From Chlamydomonas reinhardtii (Eukaryota > Chlorophyta > Chlorophyceae > Chlamydomonadales > Chlamydomonadaceae), in the NCBI RefSeq assembly GCF_000002595.2, contig NC_057020.1, forward strand, positions 4,326,488 through 4,390,487: 64,000 nt of DNA, written 5' to 3'. Under the pieces are notes generated by a model. The model searched no databases. It was not told where the DNA came from and was given only the letters and a program-made list of their open reading frames with translations. This document shows, in pieces, positions 10,576-22,059 of this stretch (the first letter of the stretch is position 1; each line of letters starts with the position of its first letter). The translations under genes and the position numbers were made by a program.

Positions 10576-13500
10576 AGAGAAGCGCCGCGACGCGTCGGTC
10601 GCGGTCAGGTGCAAGGACAGGTTAAGAGGCTGCAGGTTGGGCTCTCATGGGGTGGACTGTCCCTCAGGCCGGCTGGCACAACGAGGCTGGAGTGAACGGG
10701 CGTGAATCGGCTGTGGCCCGGGCAGTTGAGTACTGAGTGCGCCCGAGGGACTTGAAGCGAGATGGTTCACCGGAGGACGACATTGGCAATGTCCCCAACG
10801 GACCACGTGCCCGGATGAGCGCAGCTGTGCTACCTTCGTTGCGGCGGCGGGGCAAAGCTGAGCGGAGAGAGTGTGTTGAATGAAGCTCCGACGGCTTCAA
10901 GGGCTTGTGCTGGTTTGTGGGTTGGATGCAATCAAGCAAAGGGGTTTGGCCACGGTGCAAAACAAACGGATTCCGAGAGTCGTATAACGAGAGGAGCGCG
11001 GCTGTGGGAGAGATGGTCTGCTGAATTGAGCAGAAGAGAGCTGTTACCGTATTCATTACCTTCGTGGCACGGCAGGGCCCAAGTGTGCGAGCCAAGCAAT
11101 TCATTGCATGGGCTGATAGGCTAAAAGCGCGTCAGGGACCACTGTGCGGGCTGCTCTCATGTAGTACTGCACGGATTACGACGGTTTACAGCATCTTCGC
11201 CCGACTGTCTCTGACCCTCGCTGACACGCCGCTCTTGCACTGCGGGAGCATGCTCCCACACTTGATGCGGAGTACGGAAGAACGGACTGACGGTGTGGCA
11301 CGTGCGAACAACACGCCCCAGCCGTTGGCACCCACGTCGACGGAACGACACACTGGCAGGGTTTTATGGGTACCAGTGTACCACTGAACACTGTGTAGAG
11401 CACAAGGGAAGTACCCCGTGTATACACACTGAGCGAGTGTGTGTCTGCGCAATGCCGCGAGCACTGCTGGCGACCGCTGAGTGTGGGCCTGTGTGGGATA
11501 ACGCAGAAACATGGGGTCGTGCACTCGTGCGCATGTTGACTGTCTCTGCCCTGCTTCTGCTTTGCTACGAGGGGCGTAGGTGTCGTGCGCCGTTGCCGGC
11601 GTGTGTCATTCACCGGCAACCACTGCCTGGGTATGAGTCATGAGGCGGTTAACAGCGTGTGAACTTAGGAGCGGGAAGTTGCCCCAGCGGTTGAGAACTG
11701 GCGAGCTGTGGGTGGGTTGTGCGAACTACGTCCCGGTGTGTGGCTAGAGGTTTGGCGTCTGTGGTTTAATTGTAGCCGTGTGACGGTGGTGTCTCTCTGG
11801 CTCTGGCGTCACCTTCGCCTGCACTGCGCAGGGCGAAGGCTCGTGGGCTCGTGTTGGAGGCGTTGGGCAGCTGGTCATGCGGGCGCTGAGCTGAGGAGGA
11901 GCTGCGTTGGGGGTCTGTTTGCCGTGGTGCTTTATAAGTGTGTGCTCAGGGGAGCTTGGGGTCCAGGTTTCGTAGACGGGCGGTTGGCTTGCCCTGCTGG
12001 GTGGTGAGCGTTGGGTGTCGGGCAGGGGGCCGCCCATGCAGGAGGCGGTGGCTCCCTAGTCCCGCAACACCGGCCCTGGCCCGGTGTTGCGGTGTTGCTC
12101 TCTCTCACACGACCTATCGTGCGTAGCTTTGTGAAAGCATCGGAGTGATCAACCGACTGCTGCCTCAGACTCAATACCTGGGGCCGGGCTGCGGAGCGCT
12201 TTCACGCAACCAAACTCAACCACGGGGCATCAGTTACCAGCCGCTCGCACGCAGCCGCTGTAGCTAGCTCAACTAAGGCCCGCTCGGCTTAGTCCACCGA
12301 GCGCCCAGCCAGCTGGGAAAGACCGCCCTCGCCCCCGGAGTCGCCATCGACAGCTGACGAGCAGTCGACCGTCCGCCCTCTGGCCCTAGCGAGTGGCCGT
12401 CGCCAAAGCGCCTTCAGCAACACCGCAACACCGGGCCAGGGCCGGTGTTGCGGGACTAGGGAGCCACCGCCTCCTGCACTTCAGCCCCCGGTGGCAGCCC
12501 TAGAGCAAAACATGGCTGGGGCGTGACATAGGGTCTCCTTCCCGCATCGACGAGTCCTGTTACACTGCCACCGTATCATGCTGGGGCAGGTGCATACCGT
12601 AGTTGCGTGTCACAGACTAGATATGTTGTTACATTGCGGTTCTTCTAGTTGCAGTCCGGGCTGTACCGCGGCTGCCCCTCTCTCGCACTCTCTCATATAC
12701 CACTCTCGCCACCCTTGCAGGAAGCACGACGTGCCAGAGCGCGCTCGTTATTAACGTCACGCAACCCCTCTACTCACCCAACCACAACTCCGCGCACACA
12801 GTCACTAGTTTGCTAAGAATAATAGCGGCCAGTGTTCCTGCATTCCATTGTTCCTGGCCCTCCTACCATCGTAGTTATTGGCCAACAGCGGATGCCAATA
12901 CCGGTGCCCCGGGCAGCGGCGAGCACACCATGCGCAAAACGATATCTGGCAACTGGCGTGCGATTTCCTGAGTCTGTTGCTCAAGTTGTGCATGCTCTCC
13001 AATAATCTGACGGTTTCACGACGCATACCCCTTGCGACATAAAATACAGCATCCCCTCGCGGGAAGAAGCGTGATCAACAACACAAAACAATAGCCTGAC
13101 ACGCAACAAGCAATGGCTCACCCAAACACGCTACAAACATCTTGTGCACCATTGTGTTCCATGTCTGGAGCAGAGGGCCGGTCCGCCACTTCGTCAGCCC
13201 CTAGCCAAACCACCGCGGTCTCAGCAGCCTCAGCAAACAGCCCGCAGGCGCCCGGCCCAACCAGGGCCTCCGCTGCAAGACCTGTGCCGCGCCAAAAGTG
13301 CAGCAACATTTCCTGCACCTCTTCCCGCTCCCGGTAGGTACAGTCGTCAATCTGCAGCGCCTCATCCCTGCTTATCTGAGTAGAACCTCCACACTAACCA
13401 GCGTAGCTCCCGGTACATGCCGTTCCATCACCGCCTCAGCTTCACTCCGGCACACAGTCAGGTCCACGGTCCACATCAAACACGACGTGATGTGGCGTGC

Positions 13501-13580
13501 TGTGCCATGCTGTGCCCGCGGCCGCAGAAGCCTTGAGCCCAGAGAAGCCAGCAAGCCAGCGCGTCGCCGCAGCACACCGC
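10576..13580. other. 3 kb gap between two convergent genes
   Basis: The ABC gene ends at 10575 on the plus strand and the DUF2358 gene ends at 13581 on the minus strand. The gap is far longer than normal 3'UTRs. Its left part (10576-12030) is GT/TG-rich with no convincing coding frame. It holds the nested inverted-repeat element at 12037-12478. TTACA, the complement of TGTAA, occurs at 12560-12564 and 12629-12633 and could end the DUF2358 transcript. At 13118-13476 the minus strand has protein-like open frames, described under findings. Confidence 0.6.
12037..12478. mobile_element. 442-bp nested-hairpin inverted-repeat element (MITE-like)
   Basis: Bases 12037-12099 and 12416-12478 are perfect inverted copies of each other over 63 bp, separated by 316 bp with no coding frame. 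Each 63-bp arm itself contains the inverted pair CCGCAACACCGG and CCGGTGTTGCGG around a short spacer, so hairpins are nested within the long stem. The outer ends are TGCA on both sides; because TGCA is palindromic, it may be a 4-bp target duplication instead of element sequence. A non-autonomous DNA transposon (foldback/MITE type) is the simplest reading; the family was not identified. The perfect arms argue for a recent insertion or for arm homogenisation. Confidence 0.7.
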
Positions 13581-15103
13581 TCACCGGCGCGCAGCGCTTC
13601 CCGCCGCAGCGCCTCCCGCTTTGCTGGAAGCCCCGCTGCTGCTGCTGGCTCCGCTGCTGCTGGCGCCATGCCCACTGCTGCCCGCGTCTGCCGTCGAGCC
13701 GCACTGCCCAGCGCTAAGCCCCAGCAGGCCATGCCGGGCGGGGTGCCGGCTGCTGCTCGACATCCCGCCCCCCGCCATCGCCGGCTCCTGCATCTGGAGC
13801 TGCATCTGCAGCTGCATCTGCATGTCCGGCTCCTGGTCGAAGCTGTGCAGCGCGGTCGCCACCATGCGCTGCACGTAGGTGGACCACTGCTCCTCCGGGG
13901 ACACGCCCTGGCACCACGCGCCTGCAAGTGAAGGTGGGGATGTATGGTAGAGAGAGCAAAACAAAGCGTCAGCGCTCGCGGATTGCAAGGCACACCGCGC
14001 CCCGACGGAGCGCTGGAGCTCCACCTGGTCCTACCCCGCCCAGCCTACCACTAACATCACCGCTCCGACACCCCCTCTTGTCCGCGCCGCCAGCCCCTAG
14101 GCCCCACCTGGCACGGGCTGCTGCGGCACCAGCGGCTGCAGGTTTAGCCCCGCCAGAAGCGGCGGGTTGGTCGCCATGGGCGGGTCACGTAGCAGCACGT
14201 TGTCCACGCAGTGCTCGTAGATGCGGCCGTGGCTGTCCAGGCGGTAGGTGGAGATGCCATCGAACGTGCCCTCCGCCTCCCACGGCACGCGCGGGATGCC
14301 GTGCACCGTCCACCGCATCTTGATAACGCTGTCCTCCGGCTGCCAGATGCGCTTCACGTCCACGTACAGCTTGTTGAAGAAGAGTTTGCCGTGGAACCGC
14401 AGCGACCAGAAGATCAGTTGGTAGTTCTTCATGCCCTTCACCGTGTTCCGAGGGTCCCGAAACACAATGTCCTCGCGGTAGATGGAGTCTGTGGTTATTC
14501 AGACGTGATGCAGGGCCAGAGGGGAGGTCAGCTTCTCGCAAAACACGCGCCATCCGCAGAATTGCTTAACGCTCGGGTCAGCGGGACTGTCGGAGCGTGC
14601 TCGCGTGTGCACCTGGTCCCCGCCCAAGATTAACCAGCTGTTCATCGGCCTCCCAAACATGCACACGCGCCGGGCAAGGTTACGGTGGCGCACTCACAGT
14701 TGAGCTCGCGCTGAAACAGCATCGGGATATCCTCGCGAAGGCTCCGGATTGCGTCGCCGACGTTGGCAAAGTAGTCTGGATCCTTCTCTCGGTCCTGGTT
14801 GCGTGTGCGCTGTGGCCGGTCGTCCACGGTGACGCCAAGGAGGAGAGGCTGGGCCACGTCCATCCCGTTTGTTGCGCAGTAGAGCCGCTCCAGCGTCACC
14901 CGAGTCCCAAAATCTGCCAGGCTGCTGGAGCTGGATGGTTCACACGGCTCATATCGTGAATCGCTGTGGCGCACGGCCTCGCCACCCGCATGCTTCACCG
15001 CGGAGGTGACGACGAGGCTGCGTGGACCGGAAACCACCGGAGCGCCTACACAGCGCCCTGACTGGGGCAGCGTGCTACTTCGCAGCCCCAGCATGGTAGG
15101 CAT
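13581..15103 (-). CDS. DUF2358-domain protein, probably organelle-targeted
   Basis: Exons on the minus strand: 15103-14698, 14488-14108 and 13921-13581, giving 375 residues. The N-terminus (MPTMLGLRSSTLPQSGRCVG) is basic and hydroxylated, lacks acidic residues and looks like a transit peptide. Residues about 95-235 match the plant/algal DUF2358 fold of NTF2/SnoaL-like type: VGDAIRSLREDIP, then YREDIVFRDPRNTVKG, then the aromatic strand FWSLRFHGKLFF and the RWTVHGIPRVPWE segment. The C-terminal third is low complexity (Gln/Met, then Ser/Gly/Ala). Family members are uncharacterised, mostly chloroplast proteins of algae and plants; no reaction is known. It is head to head with the p24 gene, with 238 bp between start codons, so they probably share a bidirectional promoter. 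Confidence 0.9.
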
Positions 15104-15341
15104 CCGTTTTTAGAGCTCAGCAACAAACTGGTTGGTGGTGGAAGGAATTACGAAAGAAGGAATAGTCGCAATGGCTCAAGTGAATGCTTACGGTTGCTTA
15201 TGTTCGGGTTTCAAGCAGAGGCTCGTAGGTGCCTGGAGCCCCGGGTTTAGGGGCGGATGTGACACCATGCCTAGTCTGCACTCTGCAGTCTGCGTCCTGC
15301 TGGTCGGCCAAGCAATTCAATTCATTACATGTGTGATACAA
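15104..15341. promoter_or_regulatory. Short bidirectional promoter between DUF2358 and p24 genes
   Basis: Only 238 bp lie between the two opposed start codons, so both 5'UTRs and core promoters overlap here. No clear TATA element is visible. Confidence 0.55.
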
Positions 15342-17738
15342 ATGAGGGGCCTATTGAGCGCGTTGTCGCTTCTTGCGTTCACTGTTGCTGCAAATGCCAT
15401 CAAACTAAAGTTCCGCTATGAGGAGTGTATGCAGTATGACCTCAATATGTATGAGCCGTTCTATGGCAGCTTTGTAGCGCTTCCAGATTTGTACAGTCTA
15501 CAAGTAAGCCTTCTAGACGAATTTGAGAGTCGCCTGCTCCAATCAGTCTCTGCTCGCTGCTGCACTTACCTCCAGAACAGCTTGCCTCGCCTTGGTATCT
15601 CTGCTAGCACTCGGAGGGCTGTGGCGATGATCTCTGAACGGGTTCGCTGTCAAATGGGTGGTGCGAGGCGACTGCTCAAGCAGCGGATTTGTGTTGATGT
15701 GTGCAACACAGGCGAAGTATGACCTCATCATCACCTCGCCAAGCGGCACGCGAGTGCACGAGACGGTTGGGGAGCCGGAGGCCAAGTGCGCTTGGGGCTG
15801 GTGCAGGGGTTGGCACTGCGTGTCAGGGTTGCGCAGCCACCGGCCACAGCGGCAGCGGCCCGCTGAGCCCGTGCACAGCTGACAGCTGGGGGTGGGGAGG
15901 CAGGTGCTACAACCAGGGCCGGGCGTGTTTCAGCAGACGCACCAAGCGGCAGCGACCGAGAGCGAACAGGGGCTGTGTCGTGTTGGCATCAGCCGGTTCT
16001 CCGCCCTTCCTGCCTCACACAAAGCCTTTCTCTCCCAATCACACACGCACGCACACACACGCACACACGGCCTCAGGTTCCACCTGGTGCCGTACGAGAC
16101 GGGCAAGTACCGCTTCTGCCTGCGGCTGAACCAGGACAAGACGGGCAGCCGCTACGTGCTGTCGCGGGAGGTGCTGTGGGACCTGCATGTGGGCCACGCC
16201 GACACGCACTCCAACACCAACCTCAAAGAACACGACACGCAGGTGCGTCGTGTGTGAAGCTGGTGGCGCGGGGGGAGCGGCTGGGGCTGTTTGGGTGTGG
16301 CAACTATGGAGAAGGAAAGTGACGGGCCACAAATGAGGGGGGTCTGGCTGGGACATGCGATACTTACTGGTGAATGGGATTGGAGCACGGAGTAGGGTTA
16401 GCCAGCTCCAAGCGCACGCGGGGGCGGGGTGGATGGTCATGGCGGGGCCTCAAGCGGCGGGGGCAGCTATTAGCCAGCTGCTACCGCTCACGCCTCGGTC
16501 CGCCCGGGTTCGTACCAGTGCGTCGCTCCGCGCTGCCCCTTGTGGGCCTAACGGTTAACCTTCAATCCACTCTTCCCCTTCCCCTTCACCCTCCCTTACC
16601 CCTCCGCCTCCGTCTCTTCCTCCTCCGCCTCCGCCTCTGCCGCCGCCGCCGCCTGCAGTCGCTGTGGCACTACGTGCACCAGGTGGACGCCCAGCTGCAG
16701 CAGCTGCGCGCCACACAGCAGTACCTGTACTGGCGCGAGCGGCGGCACCGCATGACCGTGGAGTCTACGAACAGGTGCGTGTTTGCCTGTGTGTTTGCTA
16801 GGAGGCGTGTTCGCGCATGGAGGCCAGTAAAGCACAGAGAGAGCGCATGCGGTGGGCGCAACGTGTTTCAGGAGCGAGCGAGCGGCGAGGTGCACCCCGG
16901 CGCGACGACCGGCAGCATGCGCGTGACGGGCCACAAATGAGGCGATACAGTTGCGCCGAAAGCAGTGCACATCGCGTCACCGCGCACCAGCAGCCGCAGC
17001 TTTGCACAGCAGACGGTGGGCTCATTGGGCACTGCATGGTGCACGGCATCCTGCCCCCCGCCGCCCATCCTTTGCCGCCGCCGATGTAACACGCGCACAC
17101 ACTCATACGCGCTGCAGGCGCGTGCTGGTATACGCGCTGGTGCGCAACGGCGTGCTAGTGCTGGTCAGCATGATGCAGGTGGGTGGGTGGTGGGTGGGTG
17201 GTGGGTGGTGGGTGGTGGGTGGGTGGGTGGGTGGGTGGGTGGGTGGGTGGGTGGTTGGGTGGGTGGGTGGGTGGGTGGGTGGGTGGGTGGGTGGGTGGAT
17301 GGTAGGGGTGCCACAGAGGGACAGTGGAATGATGGGTGGGCGGTTGGAAGGACGGGGGCGGGGACGGAGCAAGGAACAGGTCTGGCGTCGAGTGCGTTTC
17401 CAAGGGGTTGGGTATGTTGGGGGCGGTGACGCACTGGGCCGGCAGGTATTATGCAGCTCTGAACGGTGTAGGGCTGGTTGTTCTCAGGATCACAGAATGG
17501 GGGTTACCTGTCCGCAGGTGCGCACGAAGACAAGGCATGCGCCGGGTTGCCTCGGGTGCAACGCTCCGAAAGCACCGCTTGCATCGCATCGCCTTGACGC
17601 ATTAGCATGCAGCGGTATCCTTCCTTGTTGCCTGTGTCGCTCAGCTCTTAACCACAACGTCCATATGTGTGATATGTGCTTCTGCTGCCCGCACAGGTCC
17701 TCTTCATCCGCCGGATGTTCTCCAAGCAGTTCCGCTGA
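15342..17738 (+). CDS. p24/emp24 (TMED) family cargo receptor
   Basis: Exons 15342-15503, 15712-15785, 16077-16242, 16659-16774, 17118-17178 and 17697-17738 give 206 residues, the family's usual size. It is a type I membrane protein of COPI/COPII vesicles in the early secretory pathway. Order: cleavable signal peptide MRGLLSALSLLAFTVAANA; GOLD domain beginning LKFRYEECMQYDLNMYEPFY; a luminal coiled-coil (VDAQLQQLRATQQYLYWRE); a C-terminal membrane span; and the short basic tail FIRRMFSKQFR, of the kind that binds COP coats. The chosen ATG is the one that places the signal peptide first; the frame is open upstream to 15132. Intron 5 begins directly with a long GGGT/GGTG array. Confidence 0.95.
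17179..17300 (+). repeat. GGGT/GGTG array starting at a splice donor
   Basis: About 120 bp of tandem GGTG and GGGT units begin at the first base of intron 5 of the p24 gene, so the donor GTGGGT is itself the first repeat unit. The RNA strand has dozens of GGG runs spaced by one T, the canonical G-quadruplex pattern. Confidence 0.9.
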
Positions 17739-18685
17739 CGCGCTAACATGGAGCACCGGCAGCTTAAAGCTGCTTTAGATTGTTGTTGTGTGGGAGAGCG
17801 ATGTTTGACTGCATGAGAGCTGCGTCTATGATGTACGGGGGTTGCGTGCGCACGGAGGCAGGGCCACATGGCAGGGCCGGCGTGTTGGCAGCGCGTGAAG
17901 TGCGTTTGGAGTCAAACAGTAGGTCTCTGGTACCGTGTCTGCGTTGCAGCGTGACCACTGACCAGCAGGGCGCGCTGGGGCATGCGCTATGACTGCGGGA
18001 CGGCTGGTGGGAAAGCGTTTCACCGGCATGGATGGGGCGTCGTCTGGTACGTACAGACGTCCAACGTTTGACAGGTTGCAGGCAAGGGAGGATGGCTGCT
18101 GCGTGCAGGGCTGCAAGTCATAGACCGTGTTAAGGGCGGCCAGGCTGATGGAGCTAAGATGCTGACTCTGAAGTCTATGTAGCATGTGCAACTCCTCAGT
18201 AATCAAAGCCGGACTGCACTGTCCGCCCACTGCACCTAGCAGAAGCTGCCGACGGGCGGCCCTACGGGACTTCACCAACCTAACAGTTAACACTGTCCCA
18301 TCGCACGCCGACGGGAGGCCCAGGCGCCCACAGCACTCAGCTGCCGGAGGCGAAGCAGGTCGTGGGCGCACCCAGGCAACCGCACGTAGTTGTTTGTCTA
18401 TGTGGGAATGCTCAGCAAGGTAAGTATGGTCATCGTATTGCAGCTCCATTCCGGCAGCGCCCGCCGCGCCAGCTGCGGGGACGGCTGGGGCGAAAGCGCG
18501 GCACTGGCATGGGGCGCACGCATGGGGGGTGCGCGCCATGCGTACATTCACGCCCGGGCAAGTCATGCCTATTATATGTTCGACACAACATAACCTTATT
18601 AATATCAACGAAAACTTCAATTTAGTCTTCTTAAAACTTTTAGCGACCTTTGACCCCCGACTCCGAGACTTTTGCAATCGCGGCG
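17739..18685. other. 3' flank of p24 and 5' flank of the ER-repeat gene
   Basis: No coding frame is supported. The last 100 bases before the ATG at 18686 are strongly AT-rich (about 18580-18650), unlike the rest, and probably hold the promoter or 5'UTR of the next gene. No TGTAA signal was found for the p24 transcript in this stretch. Confidence 0.5.
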
Positions 18686-21600
18686 ATGCTGCTCCTTCGC
18701 GCGCACACCGTGCGGACGGCACCGCTGCGAAGTCTAAATGGCGAACGTTTTGTTTATGGACTCCCAGGCCGTGTGGTGTTCCTGCGGCGGAACGCCTCGG
18801 TCTCCAAACCCGATTCTGTCGAGACCCAGGGCAAGAACGACAAGGAAAGTCATTCAACCGATGTTCATGGCAGCCACGAGCACGCTCACGCACAAGGCGG
18901 TGACCACTGTAGCCACGGTCTTGGTCACGCACATGCTGAATCGCATCAGCATTCCGGCTCAGAGCACGGACACGGCCATGGCCACGGCGAGCATCACGGC
19001 GGTGTCGAGGGTGCGGTGCACCAGGTGCAGCACCGTGCGGCCGAGAAGTCAGCGTTCAAGTTCCTGGAGGCTGTCGCGGAGCGCCTTACCAGCAAGCAGG
19101 TGGATGGGTGCGTGTTACTTCCACTCGCCCAGGGCGTCACCGCCCATGGGTTGCTTGAAAGGGGTCGCGGTACAAGTGTGAATTGCTTGGTTCAGACTGG
19201 GACTTGGGGCCCGAAGGCGAACCCTAGTCTAGAGTGTTGCGCGCAGGGGTGTTGCGCGCAGCCTTGCCCCCGAAATGGGTCCGTTGACCGGAGCCACCGC
19301 ACGGGGTGTGGCTCGCGCCCAACCCACGTCCCTGGACCGCCAATGTACGTGCGTCCTGACCGCACCCGCACCCACATTCCCTCATTCAACATTCCCGTAA
19401 TCCCGTCTGACGCCTGGCGCTTCCTTTATAAACAGGTCATGCAGCACGTGGGAGGCAAGGTGCTGAGCCAGGCCGCTGAGAAGGCCACAGAGCGCGTGGC
19501 CGAGCGTGGCGCAGAGCGCCTTGCTCAACGTGTTGCAGAGCGCGCTGGCGAGAGGCTCGGCGAGCGCGTGGGGGAGCGTGTCGCCGAGCGCGCCGGGGAG
19601 CGCATGGCTGAGCGCCTGGGAGAGCGCATGGCAGAGCGCGTGGGCGAAAGGATGGCGGAGCGTGTCGGGGAGCGCGTCGCCGAGCGGGCTGGCGAGCGCC
19701 TGGCTGAGAGGGTCGGCGAGCGAGTGGCGGAGCGTGTGGGCGAGCGCATGGCAGAGCGTGTTGGGGAGCGCGTCGCCGAGCGGGCCGGCGAGCGGCTCGC
19801 AGAGCGCGTTGGTGAGCGCATGGCGGAGCGTGCCGGAGAGCGCCTGGCGGAGCGCGTAAGCGTGTCGGCTGCTGGCAAGCTGGGAGAGCGCGTGGGAGAG
19901 CGCGTGGCAGAGCGCGTCGCCGGGCAGGCAGGAGAGCGCGCGGCGGAGCGCATCGGTGAGTTGGCCATAAGTGGATGCTGTGTAGGTCTGGGTGTTCATG
20001 GCACATGCCAACCTTGGGCTGCGGTGTCCTGAAAAACATTTACGTGTCACTTGATCACCATACGGCCATCTGGGTCGCGCGCGTTTCATGCACGGCCTCT
20101 GCTGCCACCTTGCTTCTTACTCCTCGCACTGTGCCGCGCACGCCCCCGCATCTTTCCAAACCCCGCACCTCCGCATCTCCCATCCTGTGTAACAGGCGAG
20201 CGCACCCTGACGCGCGGCCGCTTCCACGCCGGCGGTCATGGCGTCGAGCTGCTGGCGGGCCGTGTGGTTGAGCCCTCGGCCGCGCGCGCGCTGGAGCACG
20301 GCACTGCCGCCGCCGCGGGCCATGGCGCAGTGGCGGCGGCGGCGCACGGCGGCGAACGCAGTGGCCTGGGCCTACTGGACAAGCTGCTGCAGAAGGTAGG
20401 TAGGGGCCAGGGGGAGATGGAGATGCTTTAGGCTGCGCCGCAGGGCCTTGAGCGAGGCTTTTGTTGCGACGCCTCGGGCAAATTACCTAAGGGTACACCC
20501 GGTCGGTGACGTGCTTCCCCGCATTCCGCAGGTGCTGGGTAGCAAGCTTGGCCGGCGGCTGCTGACGCCGGCGCTGCTGGGCCGCGTCGGGCGCGGAGCC
20601 ATGGTGGCGCTGCCGGCGGTGGGGGCGCTGTTCGTGGCGCACCTGGCGCACCAGGTGCGGACCGGGGCTCGTAAGAGCGAGTGCCGCATGGGCGGCTGTG
20701 GCGCTGTACGTGCCCATGGGGCGCGTGCGGTTGCTTATGGGTCCTCGCTTTGTTGTGTGTGACGTGCTGTCATGCACATGGGCCTGCAATGCCCTGTAGT
20801 CGTCTTCCACAGGCGCATGTCCGCATTGTCTCTGGGCTAATCCGTCCGCCGACCTTGCGTTCTGCACACATCCTCACCTGCGGCGCCCTGGCCCTCACGG
20901 ATTTCAGCAATTTGCAGTGCAGCCCTGCGCATTTTGGCTTTCAAGTTGGGTTTGGTCCTAGTCGCGCCCGCTCCCATCCGCAACCGCACCCATGCAGGAC
21001 TATGAGCGCATGATGGAGGAGCGCGAGAACAACCACCTGGCCGCCTTCGTGGGCTTCGCGGTGGCGTTCGCCTTCGACGTGCTGGACGTGCTTGCGCACA
21101 TTGTGGTGGTGGTGGGCCTGCTACACCAACACTTCCACGTGAGCAGGCCGATTGACAAGCAGTGAGGGTTGCGTGAACCAAACCGGCAGTGGGGAATGTG
21201 GGAGTGTACTCATTTGTTGCTCTGCGTCAGGGCTTGCGCCCTGCGGTAAGGAACGGGATCGCGCATAGTGCGGCGCATAGCATGCATCCGCCCTCGTGCA
21301 CCCTGCTTTGTGGGGTTGTGCTGGTCGGTGTCTCCCCGCCCTGCAATCTCCTGGCACTTTCACCCATACGTATGTCCATACTTGTGTCCATGCATGCATG
21401 CGCAGGTGGGGCTACACGTGCCGCACAGCGTGCTGCACAGCGTGGAGAGCGCCGGCATCGCCATCGCCATCATCTCCACCGTGGCCGCGGCCACCGCCGA
21501 GATCCTGGCCATGCGCCGTGGCATGCGGCTAGCCCAGGAGGCCGCCACCGCCGCCGCCACCGCCTCCGTTGACTTGACCGCGACCGCCGAGGCTCGCGGG

Positions 21601-22059
21601 CCCGGCAAGACCGGCGTGCTGGCTGCCTCGCAGCCGGGCATGCTGCAGGCGAGCTGGCACGGCGGCGCGTCCGGCGCGGAGGCGCACCAGCACGGACATG
21701 CCGAGGCAGCCGGCGGCGAGGCGGCGGCTTTGTCGGGCGAGCACGCGGCGCGGCTGGCGGGCAGTGCGGTGAAGGCGGCTGCCATTGCAGCGCACATCCG
21801 TGCCAGCGGCAAGGTGGGTGCGGCGTCGGCGGCGGTGCGCGGCGGGCCGCTGGCGGCTTCCTTCCAGCAGGGCGCCGGCCTGCCGGTCAGCAGCGGCAGC
21901 AACGGAAGCGGCGGCGTGCGCTCGTTTGTCACGTCGGCGCGGCTGGATGCGGTGGCGGCGGCGGCCGCGGCGGCGGCGGCGTCTGTTGCAGCTAGCATCT
22001 CGTCTGGCAACAGCGGCATTGCGGCCGGCCCCCGCGTCATGTCTAGCACTTGGCACTGA
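18686..22059 (+). CDS. Membrane protein with His-rich segment and ER-tetrapeptide repeat array
   Basis: Exons 18686-19099, 19436-19955, 20196-20395, 20532-20654, 20998-21138 and 21406-22059 give 683 residues. Not recognised. The N-terminus (MLLLRAHTVRTAPLRSLNG) is basic and amphipathic, possibly a mitochondrial or plastid presequence. Residues about 55-115 are very His-rich, with HGHGHGHGEHH and HEHAHAQ, like metal-binding loops. Residues about 155-278 are some 31 consecutive tetrapeptides x-[A/G]-E-R, x mostly V, L, M or A, predicted as one long charged helix; six imperfect units follow. The C-terminal half holds about three hydrophobic segments (near 401-417, 432-462 and 482-500), then an Ala/Gly-rich tail with a second minor His cluster. 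The N-terminal start choice and organelle assignment are inference; the exon chain is phase-consistent throughout. It could be a cation-binding membrane scaffold, but no function is claimed. Confidence 0.8.
19484..19955 (+). repeat. Coding minisatellite for the ER-tetrapeptide array
   Basis: Degenerate 12-bp units of the pattern (V/L/M/A)(A/G)ER fill almost all of exon 2. Synonymous and hydrophobic-position changes differ between units, so the array is not a fresh slippage product: the E-R pair is kept while x drifts among hydrophobic residues. Confidence 0.85.

Noticed and set aside
11091-15319. Shared 13-mer GCCAAGCAATTCA at 11091 and 15307 as ends of an element
   Set aside because: Flanking sequences differ at once and no further similarity was found; likely coincidence.
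17103-17434. Pro/His/Thr-rich antisense frames over the p24 intron
   Set aside because: They simply translate the GGGT/GGTG microsatellite and lie in an intron.
19382-20089. Long antisense open frames (Leu/His/Arg or Ser/Arg/Pro repeats) across the ER-repeat exon
   Set aside because: They are mirror images of the 12-bp coding repeat and lack splice logic; the sense frame links to five other exons in phase.
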